A stretch of 6,317 bases of DNA from Rhizobium sp. Q54 (GTDB lineage: Bacteria; Pseudomonadota; Alphaproteobacteria; SMXS01). Both the position numbers and the translations under genes were made by a program. The notes beneath the pieces were generated by a model. That model worked only from the letters and a program-made list of their open reading frames with translations. It made no database searches and was not told the origin of the DNA. Numbering within the stretch: the stretch's first letter is position 1; each line of letters starts with the position of its first letter. Below are positions 1 through 6,317 of this stretch, in pieces. Location of the stretch: positions 1 through 6,317 of the forward strand of contig CAMBYA010000147.1 of NCBI GenBank assembly GCA_945872035.1. Direction: 5' to 3'.

Positions 1-1064
1 TGCGGGTGCACGCCCTTGATGGCGAAGGAGATGACCGCCGCCTTTTCCTTCGCGGTGCCGTAGATGGTGATGGTGTTCAGCGCCTGCAGCCGCTCGGTGG
101 CGTATTCCAGCAGCGCGTACTCGTGCGCCAGCAGGGCCTGCCGGTCGAAGCTCTCGATGTAGTCGATGGCCGCGCCCAGCGCGATGGTGCCGGCGATGTT
201 GGGCGTGCCGGCCTCGAAGCGCTGCGGGATGTCCGCATAGGTGGTCCTGGCCCAGGTCACCGACGAGATCATGTCGCCGCCGCCCTGATAGGGCGGCATG
301 GCCTCAAGGATCTTCGCCTTGGCGTAGAGCACGCCGACACCGGTCGGGCCGTACAGCTTGTGGCTCGAGAACACATAGAAGTCGGCGTCCAGCGCCTGCA
401 CGTCGACCGGCATGTGCGGCACGGCCTGGCAGCCGTCGACCAGCACGGGCACGCCGTGCGAATGGGCGACCTTGATGATCTCGGCCATGGGCGTGATGGT
501 GCCCAGCGCGTTCGACACCTGGGTCATGGCGACCAGCCTGGTCTTGGCCGTGAACGCCTTCTCGTAGGCTTCCCAGACCAGCTCTCCCGAATCCGTGATC
601 GGGATCACCACCAGTTCAAGCCCGGTCTCCTCGCGCAGCATCTGCCACGGCACGATGTTGGCGTGGTGCTCCATCTCGGACAGGATGATCTGGTCGCCCT
701 GCTTCAGGTTTTTCCGGCCCCAGGTCTGCGCCACCAGGTTGACGCCCTCTGTGGCGTTGCGCACGAACACGATCTCGCGGTCGCTGGCGGCGTTGATGAA
801 CTTGCGCACCTTGGTCCGCGCCTTGTCGTAGGCGACGGTGGCGCGCTGGCTGAGGTCGTAGACGCCGCGGTGGATGTTGGCGTACTCGGCCTCGTACACG
901 TGGCTTTCCGCGTCGATCACCTGGCGCGGCTTCTGGGCGCTGGCGGCAGTGTCGAGGAAGGTCAGGCGCTTGCCGTTGCTGGGCAGCGACAGGATCGGGA
1001 AATCCGCGCGGATACGCGCGATGTCGAGGCCGCTCGGCTTGATGATCGGGCTTTCCGTGTTCAC
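1..1064 (-). CDS. sufS: Cysteine desulfurase SufS (3' end outside window)
   Basis: This is a PLP-dependent group II cysteine desulfurase that converts L-cysteine to L-alanine and leaves a persulfide for the SufBCD scaffold. The visible 354 residues start NTESPIIKPSGLDIARIRADF after the initiator and end ...KGVHPH at the window edge. Recognisable segments are FLDTAASAQKP, NIHRGVYDLS, EMEHHANIVPW (first His about residue 133, the PLP-stacking His, E. coli H123) and FSSHKLYGPTGVGVLY (Lys about 236, the Schiff-base Lys, E. coli K226). The RAGHHCAQP-type loop with the catalytic Cys lies beyond the edge, so activity cannot be confirmed here. The start is uncertain. GTG at 1064 is the first in-frame start codon after the sufD stop and follows a weak GAGTGGGG ribosome site. 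A better ribosome site belongs to an out-of-frame ATG at 1081. Family identity is very secure; the exact start is not. Confidence 0.95.
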   Translation of the reverse strand, partial: MNTESPIIKPSGLDIARIRADFPILSLPSNGKRLTFLDTAASAQKPRQVIDAESHVYEAEYANIHRGVYDLSQRATVAYDKARTKVRKFINAASDREIVFVRNATEGVNLVAQTWGRKNLKQGDQIILSEMEHHANIVPWQMLREETGLELVVIPITDSGELVWEAYEKAFTAKTRLVAMTQVSNALGTITPMAEIIKVAHSHGVPVLVDGCQAVPHMPVDVQALDADFYVFSSHKLYGPTGVGVLYAKAKILEAMPPYQGGGDMISSVTWARTTYADIPQRFEAGTPNIAGTIALGAAIDYIESFDRQALLAHEYALLEYATERLQALNTITIYGTAKEKAAVISFAIKGVHP

Positions 1065-1081
1065 GACAAAACCCCACTCAT
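1061..1081 (-). other. Six-codon mini-ORF linking sufD and sufS
   Basis: An ATG at 1081 overlaps the sufD TGA stop as ATGA and opens a frame encoding MSGVLS. It closes with a TGA that overlaps the proposed sufS GTG start as GTGA. A strong Shine-Dalgarno-like GGGAGGG at 1089-1095 sits 7 nt before the ATG. This could be a coupling leader that hands ribosomes from sufD to sufS. Alternatively it marks a one-base error: an extra G in the GGGG run (1072-1075) would put this ATG in frame with sufS. I cannot tell these apart from the sequence alone. Confidence 0.3.
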
Positions 1082-2355
1082 GAAAGGGCCCTCCCGTGCA
1101 GCCAGCCGCCAATGTCGGTGCGGAACATGTCCCGGATCTCCGGCGAAGCGATGCGCTCCAGCACCTCCAGCACGAAGCCCTCGACCAGCAGCGCCCGCGC
1201 GGTCTTCGGATCAAGGCCGCGCGCCTGCATGTAGAACAGCATGTTCTTGTCCAACTCGCCGACGGTGGCGCCGTGGGCGCACTTCACGTCGTCGGCGAAG
1301 ATCTCCAGCTCGGGCTTGCTGCTCGCCTCGGCCGAGCGGGCCAGCAGGATGTTGTGGTTGGCCTGGCGCGCGTCGGTCTTCTGCGCGTCCTGGCGCACGA
1401 TCACCTTGCCCTGGTAGACGGCGTGGGACTGGTCGTCCAGCACCGCCTTGAACACCTGATCGCTGATGCCGCCCGGCACCGCGTGGTCGAGCACGGTGAC
1501 GCTGTCCTGAAGCTGCTTGCCGCGGCCCAGCGACACGCCGGCCAGATGGCACTGCGCACGCTCGCCGGCGACCAGAACCCGGGTCTCGTTGCGCGCCACC
1601 GCGCCGCCCAGCATGACGGCGACGCTGTTGAAGCGGGCGTCGGCGGCCAGCCGGACCCGGTTCGAGCCGATGTGATAGGCCGCCAGGCCCTCGTTCTGCT
1701 GGCGCGCGTGCTCGATGCTGGCGCCCTCGGCCAGGAAGAACTGGTTCACCACGTTGGTCCAGTAGGCATCCTTGCCGCCGAAATAGCCCTCGGCGACGGT
1801 GACGCTCGCGCCCTTGCCGGCGACGATGACGTTGCGCACCTGGCTCATCCCCTCGCGCTTGGCGAAGAACAGCAGATGGATCGGCGCTTCCACATGGATG
1901 CCGTCGGCGACACGGATCACCGCGCCGTCATTCATCAGCGCCGTGTTCAGCGACACCAGCGCGTCGTCCGGGCTGTCGTCCGCCGCCTGCGTCAGCCAGG
2001 GCGACAGGTCGTCGCCTCGCGCCAGCACGTCGGACAGGCTCTCGATGGTGACGCCGCCGGGCGCCTGCTCGATGTTGGACAGCGCCCGGTCCAGGCGGCC
2101 ATTGACGAACACCAGGGTCAGCGCGTCCGGGATCAGATGGGCGGCGATGTCGGCCGGCGACACGTTGGATGCCGCGGCCGGCTCCAGCGCCGCGCCGCTG
2201 ATCGGCGTCAGCTTGGTATGGCGCCACGCCTCGCGCTTCATGCCCGGGAAGCCATGCGCCGCGTAGCGGGCGAACGCCTGCTCGCGCAGGCCGGCCGCGC
2301 CGGGAAGCGCCGGCTTCAGCCGCTCGAACTGTTCGGCGTAGGGAACGACCGTCAT
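1078..2355 (-). CDS. sufD: Fe-S cluster assembly protein SufD
   Basis: SufD is the non-ATPase scaffold subunit that pairs with SufB and SufC in the cytoplasmic SufBC2D complex and is needed for iron acquisition during cluster assembly. The protein has 425 residues (E. coli 423). It has the usual N-terminal helical region (GFPGMKREAWRHTKL about residues 35-49), then a long beta-helix core and a helical C-terminus. The C-terminal segment DDVKCAHGATVGELDKN places His at residue 361, aligning with the functionally important E. coli SufD H360. ATG 2355 lies 3 nt after the sufC stop, and a GGAGG about 11 nt upstream lies inside the sufC 3' end, so translational coupling is likely. It ends with TGA at 1078-1080. 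Identity rests on the motif, length and its place between sufC and sufS. Confidence 0.96.
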   Translation of the reverse strand: MTVVPYAEQFERLKPALPGAAGLREQAFARYAAHGFPGMKREAWRHTKLTPISGAALEPAAASNVSPADIAAHLIPDALTLVFVNGRLDRALSNIEQAPGGVTIESLSDVLARGDDLSPWLTQAADDSPDDALVSLNTALMNDGAVIRVADGIHVEAPIHLLFFAKREGMSQVRNVIVAGKGASVTVAEGYFGGKDAYWTNVVNQFFLAEGASIEHARQQNEGLAAYHIGSNRVRLAADARFNSVAVMLGGAVARNETRVLVAGERAQCHLAGVSLGRGKQLQDSVTVLDHAVPGGISDQVFKAVLDDQSHAVYQGKVIVRQDAQKTDARQANHNILLARSAEASSKPELEIFADDVKCAHGATVGELDKNMLFYMQARGLDPKTARALLVEGFVLEVLERIASPEIRDMFRTDIGGWLHGRALS

Positions 2356-2358
2356 GGC

Positions 2359-3108
2359 TTACGCCGCCTCCGGCACGTAGTTGACGTAGCCATCGCGCTC
2401 CAGCTCCAGCGCCAGCTCCTTGCCGCCCGAGGCGACGATCTTGCCGCGCGCCAGGATGTGCACGAAGTCCGGCTCCACATAGGACAGCAGCCGTTGGTAA
2501 TGGGTGACCAGCACGGTGGCCTTGTCCGGGCCGCGCAGGGCGTTGATGCCCTTCGAGACGACCTTCAGCGCGTCGATGTCGAGGCCCGAATCGGTCTCGT
2601 CCAGCACCATCAGCGTCGGGTCGAGCACCGCCATCTGGGCGATCTCGTTGCGCTTCTTCTCGCCGCCGGAGAAACCGACGTTCACCGCGCGCTTCAGCAG
2701 CGAGTCGTCCATCTCCAGCAGCGACGCCTTCTGGCGCAGCAGCTTCAGGAAATCGATGCCGTCCAGCTCCGGCAGGCCCCGGTGGCGGCGCACGGCGTTG
2801 GCGGCGGTGCGCAGGAAGGTCATGCCGTTCACGCCGGGCAACTCGACCGGATACTGGAAGCCCAGGAACACGCCGTCGCGGGCCCGCTCGTCGGCGCTCA
2901 TCTCCAGCAGGTCCTTGCCGTCATAGGCCACCGATCCCTCGGTCACCTCGTAACCGGCGCGGCCGGCCAGCACATAGGCGAGCGTCGACTTGCCCGAGCC
3001 GTTCGGCCCCATGATCGCGTGCACTTCGCCCGCCTTCACCGTCAGGTCCAGGCCCTTCAGGATTTCCTTGCCGTCGACGGCCGCGTGCAGGTTCTTGATT
3101 TCGAGCAT
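2359..3108 (-). CDS. sufC: Fe-S cluster assembly ATPase SufC
   Basis: SufC is the ABC-type ATPase of the SufBC2D scaffold. It is cytoplasmic, has no membrane domain, and drives conformational change of SufB-SufD during cluster assembly. The 249-residue protein (E. coli 248) shows Walker A GPNGSGKST at 34-42 with Lys40, Q-loop Gln85 in FQYPVELPG, signature FSGGEKKRNE at about 146-155, Walker B LMVLDETDSGLD with Glu171, and H-loop His203 in LVTHYQRLL. These key residues have the same numbers as in E. coli SufC. I chose ATG 3108 because the protein then begins MLEIKNLHA as in the family. The reading frame is open further up to a TTG at 3153, but that would overlap sufB and add an atypical extension. 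It lies 25 nt after sufB and 3 nt before sufD. The ribosome site is weak (GGAA). Confidence 0.98.
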   Translation of the reverse strand: MLEIKNLHAAVDGKEILKGLDLTVKAGEVHAIMGPNGSGKSTLAYVLAGRAGYEVTEGSVAYDGKDLLEMSADERARDGVFLGFQYPVELPGVNGMTFLRTAANAVRRHRGLPELDGIDFLKLLRQKASLLEMDDSLLKRAVNVGFSGGEKKRNEIAQMAVLDPTLMVLDETDSGLDIDALKVVSKGINALRGPDKATVLVTHYQRLLSYVEPDFVHILARGKIVASGGKELALELERDGYVNYVPEAA

Positions 3109-3133
3109 TGTCCGTTCCGTTTCCTTCAGCGCC

Positions 3134-4603
<1,470 letters not shown>

Positions 4604-4618
4604 GGGATTCAGGCTTCC

Positions 4619-5092
4619 TTACTGCACGTCTGCGATGGTTTCACGCGGCGCGGGCAGGCGCGGCGGGAACATGGCGAGCTGATCGGCGCACAGCTCGGCA
4701 AGGCTGATTTCGCCGAGTGCGCCGGCGACCGCCTTGTTGATCTTCTGCCAGCTGGTGCGCACGCCGCAGAGCGATTCGATGCCGCAGTCGCTGTCGTCGG
4801 TCAGGCAATCGGTCAGAGCGATGGGTCCGTCGACGGCGCCGACGATGTCGGCCACCGAGATCGCCGCCGGCGACCGCGCCAGGGTATAGCCGCCGGACTG
4901 TCCGCGATGGGATGTCAGCAGGCCGCCGCGCGACATGACGCCCAGCAGCTTGCTTACCGTGGGCATGGGAATGTGCGTCTCGCCCGACAGCCCGCCCGCG
5001 TTGTGGACGCGCTCCGGATTGCGCGCGAACTCATGACCCAGGTGGGTCATCAGCAGCACCGCGTAATCTGCCAGCCGCGTCAGGCGGATCAT
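4619..5092 (-). CDS. Rrf2-family SUF system regulator (SufR/IscR-like)
   Basis: This is a probable transcription regulator of the downstream suf genes, a cytoplasmic DNA-binding protein of 157 residues. The N-terminus MIRLTRLADYAVLLMTHL is the typical Rrf2 helix. A helix-turn-helix follows at about 28-50 (IPMPTVSKLL), then a wing HRGQSGGYTLAR at 62-73. Cys96, Cys103 and Cys109 form a CX6CX5C cluster, close to the CX5CX5C that binds [2Fe-2S] in E. coli IscR, so Fe-S sensing is likely but inferred. The sequence best fits the SUF-specific Rrf2 group (TIGRFAM 'FeS assembly SUF system regulator') rather than IscR proper. ATG 5092 has a good GAGGA 8 nt upstream. An in-frame ATG at 5173 was rejected because it would translate through the operator and add a basic tail foreign to the family. 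Being first in the operon with an operator in front suggests autoregulation. Confidence 0.93.
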   Translation of the reverse strand: MIRLTRLADYAVLLMTHLGHEFARNPERVHNAGGLSGETHIPMPTVSKLLGVMSRGGLLTSHRGQSGGYTLARSPAAISVADIVGAVDGPIALTDCLTDDSDCGIESLCGVRTSWQKINKAVAGALGEISLAELCADQLAMFPPRLPAPRETIADVQ

Positions 5093-5122
5093 TGGGAACG
5101 TCCTCGCTCGATAACGCCGAAG

Positions 5123-5147
5123 ATACCGTACCGTTTTGGTCCGGTAT
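5123..5147 (-). promoter_or_regulatory. IscR type 1-like operator upstream of the suf operon
   Basis: On the plus strand the arms are ATACCGTACC (5123-5132) and GGTCCGGTAT (5138-5147) around GTTTT. They pair at 9 of 10 positions. Length (25 bp) and edge bases (ATACC...GGTAT with an AT-rich centre) follow the E. coli IscR type 1 consensus, about 20 of 25 positions by eye. It lies 30 bp upstream of the regulator start, where binding would block transcription. The binding protein is inferred to be the adjacent Rrf2 regulator. Confidence 0.72.
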
Positions 5148-5149
5148 GC

Positions 5150-5213
5150 ATCAGATGGGGCATGGCGCCCCATGAGTCAACGGCGTTTGACTAAATCGGA
5201 GCGATCTTGTCAA
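5150..5213 (-). promoter_or_regulatory. Candidate suf operon promoter elements
   Basis: Reading leftward, TTGACA (5213-5208) is a perfect -35 hexamer, followed after 17 nt by a poor -10, TCAAAC (5190-5185). A second -35-like TTGACT (5180-5175) is followed after 19 nt by TCTGAT (5155-5150), which ends just before the operator. Neither pair is convincing in both boxes. The second would place the transcription start within the operator, which fits repression. Transcript start mapping would decide. Confidence 0.35.
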
Positions 5214-5254
5214 GAATTCGGGTGAATTTTCCCCACAGGTGCGAATGACTCGCG

Positions 5255-5273
5255 AAAACGGCGGGTTTCCGCC
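5255..5273 (-). terminator. Probable intrinsic terminator of the exported-protein gene
   Basis: On the minus strand, 13 nt after the TAG stop at 5286-5288, GGCGG and CCGCC (5 bp, all GC) enclose an AAAC loop and are followed by GTTTT. The stem is short and the T run has only four bases, so termination may be partial. Readthrough would enter the suf promoter region in the same direction. Confidence 0.5.
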
Positions 5274-5285
5274 AGTTCGGGAAGA

Positions 5286-5927
5286 CTATTCGCGCGGCGG
5301 ACCCTGTGACGGGTCAACGTCCCGATAGGTCGCCTCGGGGCGCTTGAAGTGGCTTTCGTCGACGGTGCCGACCTGCGCGCTCTGCAGTTCCACGTTGCCC
5401 TGCATCATGTCGGTGCTCGTGCGCATGTACTGCATCACCATGCGGTCATCGAGACAGAGCCGGGTGCCGGTATTGCCGCCCATCTCCCAGACGGTGCAGG
5501 CAGTGCCGTTGAAGCTGTCCGTGCCGGCGCGCTTGCCGCCCCGCGCCACGGTCATCTTCTCGAAGAAGTCGAGGCCGCTTTTTGCGCTTGCCGCGGCGGC
5601 GGTCTGCTCGTTGGGCGAGCGCGTGCCCTGCTTCCCCTCGAAGTCGTAGGTGTAAATCCATTCCGGGTCGGTGAAGGTCGAGACGTTGATCTGCTGCGTG
5701 CCCTGCCGCGACGGCACCGTCGCCTCGTAGTGCTGGGCGGTGATTCGGCCATAATCCTTGATGTAGATGGTCTGGGTGCCCTGCTGGGCGCCGGTGACCA
5801 CGTAGGTCAGCGTCGCCTTCTCGAACGGATACATCTTCACCGGCTCGGCGGCCAGGACACTGGAGGTCAGGGCGGCGCAGGACAGCAGGGCGATGCTGGT
5901 CACGCCAGCGGCGACGAGGGTTCTCAT
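5286..5927 (-). CDS. Exported protein of unknown function
   Basis: I do not recognise this 213-residue protein by name. It begins with a clear export signal: MRT, a hydrophobic stretch to about residue 22, and VLA followed by AEP, giving probable signal peptidase I cleavage after Ala26. An alternative lipobox-like LLSC ending at Cys17 would instead make it a lipoprotein; the short stretch before it makes this less likely. The mature part looks beta-rich, with alternating segments such as ATLTYVV, QTIYIKDYGR and EWIYTYDFEG. Two cysteines, C144 and C158, flank TVWEMGGNTGTRL and may form a periplasmic disulfide. The C-terminus is charged and proline-rich. ATG 5927 has a strong GGGAGG 5 nt upstream. 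It appears monocistronic: a hairpin terminator follows, and the gene to the right diverges. A link to Fe-S assembly is not supported beyond adjacency. Confidence 0.85.
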   Translation of the reverse strand: MRTLVAAGVTSIALLSCAALTSSVLAAEPVKMYPFEKATLTYVVTGAQQGTQTIYIKDYGRITAQHYEATVPSRQGTQQINVSTFTDPEWIYTYDFEGKQGTRSPNEQTAAAASAKSGLDFFEKMTVARGGKRAGTDSFNGTACTVWEMGGNTGTRLCLDDRMVMQYMRTSTDMMQGNVELQSAQVGTVDESHFKRPEATYRDVDPSQGPPRE

Positions 5928-5964
5928 ATCTGCCTCCCGGGCATCAAGTCGATCGTTACGGACA

Positions 5965-5970
5965 ATGATA
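5965..5970 (-). promoter_or_regulatory. Possible -10 box for the exported-protein gene
   Basis: TATCAT on the minus strand matches TATAAT at five of six positions and lies 37 nt upstream of the start codon at 5927. No good -35 hexamer stands 16-18 nt further upstream, so this is only a candidate. Confidence 0.25.
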
Positions 5971-5976
5971 TGGGCA

Positions 5977-5989
5977 CGAACGCCGTTCG
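5977..5989. repeat. Perfect 13-bp palindrome in the divergent intergenic region
   Basis: CGAACG and CGTTCG are perfect inverted arms around a single C. The palindrome sits between two divergently read genes, just upstream (minus sense) of the candidate -10 box at 5965-5970, in the position of a regulator site. The sequence is GC-rich and short, so chance is possible. No regulator family can be named from it. Confidence 0.4.
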
Positions 5990-5997
5990 CCGCTACC

Positions 5998-6022
5998 TTT
6001 CCCGGCGAACCGCTACGGGAAA
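5998..6022 (+). repeat. Inverted repeat spanning the leader of the phosphodiesterase gene
   Basis: TTTCCCG (5998-6004) and CGGGAAA (6016-6022) are perfect 7-bp arms 11 nt apart, ending 3 nt before the ATG at 6026. The only Shine-Dalgarno-like bases of the gene (GGGA, 6017-6020) lie in the right arm. In RNA the hairpin would hide the ribosome site; in DNA the 25-bp symmetric element could instead bind a dimeric regulator. Confidence 0.45.
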
Positions 6023-6025
6023 CCC

Positions 6026-6317
6026 ATGCCGCTCAACACCTCGACCGGGCGCAAGCCCATCGTCATCGCCCATCGCGGAGCCAGCGGCTACGCGCCTGAA
6101 CATACCGTCGCCGCCTATACGATGGCGCTCGACATGGGCGCCGACGCGGTGGAGCCGGACCTGGTGATGACGCGCGACTCAAGGCTGGTCGTGCGCCACG
6201 ACCGCTATCTGGGCACGACGACCGACGTGGCCGATCATCCCGAATTCGCCAGCCGCCGGGTGGTCAAGCCGGGCAAGGCCGAGGCCGAATGGTATGTGGA
6301 GGACTTCACCCTCGCCG
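6026..6317 (+). CDS. GlpQ-like glycerophosphodiester phosphodiesterase (5' part only)
   Basis: The enzyme would hydrolyse glycerophosphodiesters from phospholipid breakdown to glycerol 3-phosphate and an alcohol. The first 97 residues are visible and the frame runs off the window edge. IAHRGASGYAPEHT carries His16 and Arg17, EPDLVMTRD carries Glu43 and Asp45 (metal ligands in the family), and VVRHDRYL carries the second catalytic His58. TDVADHPEFA and YVEDFTLA are typical of the GlpQ branch rather than the short UgpQ branch. Unlike E. coli GlpQ, there is no signal peptide. Upstream of ATG 6026 the frame has no other ATG, GTG or TTG before an in-frame TGA at 5966-5968, so the protein is predicted to be cytoplasmic. 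The gene is divergent from the exported-protein gene and has a weak ribosome site within an inverted repeat. Confidence 0.93.
   Translation, partial: MPLNTSTGRKPIVIAHRGASGYAPEHTVAAYTMALDMGADAVEPDLVMTRDSRLVVRHDRYLGTTTDVADHPEFASRRVVKPGKAEAEWYVEDFTLA

Noticed and set aside
616..1077. Minus-strand frame beginning GTG at 1077, near the strong ribosome site before sufS
   Set aside because: It translates to an Arg/Pro-rich product without motifs; the sufS motifs are in another frame of the same strand.
6..1451. Long plus-strand open frame of 481 codons
   Set aside because: It is antisense to sufS and part of sufD; its arginine-, histidine- and alanine-rich product is typical of GC-rich shadow frames and it has no family signature.
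5093..5173. N-terminal extension of the regulator from ATG 5173
   Set aside because: It would run through the operator-like repeat; ATG 5092 has a good ribosome site and the canonical Rrf2 N-terminus.
5214..5228. Direct repeat GAATT-N5-GAATT
   Set aside because: It is too short, and it fits no known site in relation to the promoter elements.
5349..6167. Plus-strand open frame of 272 codons running into the phosphodiesterase gene
   Set aside because: It is antisense to the exported-protein gene and then in the wrong frame for the phosphodiesterase, whose true frame at 6026 has the catalytic motifs.

Overview
This GC-rich window most likely comes from an alphaproteobacterium. The evidence is the residue-level character of SufB and the Rrf2-type SUF regulator, and the gene order regulator-sufB-sufC-sufD-sufS. 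The Rhodospirillales-like part of the class is possible, but this is inference. Some gammaproteobacteria such as xanthomonads share the gene order and the regulator family. Nearly all coding sequence lies on the minus strand.

Positions 1-5092 hold a compact SUF iron-sulfur cluster assembly operon read right to left. It runs from an Rrf2-family regulator (4619-5092) through sufB (3134-4603), sufC (2359-3108) and sufD (1078-2355) to the start of sufS (1-1064, cut by the window edge before its catalytic cysteine loop). Intergenic gaps are 3-25 nt, so the genes are probably one transcript. SufS supplies persulfide sulfur. SufB and SufD, driven by the ATPase SufC, form the scaffold on which the cluster is built. 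The regulator probably senses cluster status through its own cysteines. A 25-bp near-perfect inverted repeat (5123-5147) resembling the E. coli IscR type 1 operator lies 30 bp upstream of the regulator start, which predicts autoregulation of the whole operon. The sufD-sufS junction has an unusual 6-codon mini-ORF with a strong Shine-Dalgarno sequence.

Positions 5093-5285 hold the operon's promoter region, the operator, and a probable intrinsic terminator for the next gene. Positions 5286-5927 (minus) encode an unrecognised exported protein of 213 residues with a signal peptide and two cysteines. Positions 5928-6025 separate this gene from a divergent gene and contain two perfect inverted repeats, one of which spans the ribosome binding region of the rightward gene. 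From 6026 (plus) starts a GlpQ-like glycerophosphodiester phosphodiesterase, truncated by the window edge.

The suf operon is a well-known system. I see no mobile element, CRISPR array, tRNA, rRNA or clearly novel multi-gene system. The points worth a second look are regulatory (operator, mini-ORF, leader hairpin), plus the unnamed exported protein.
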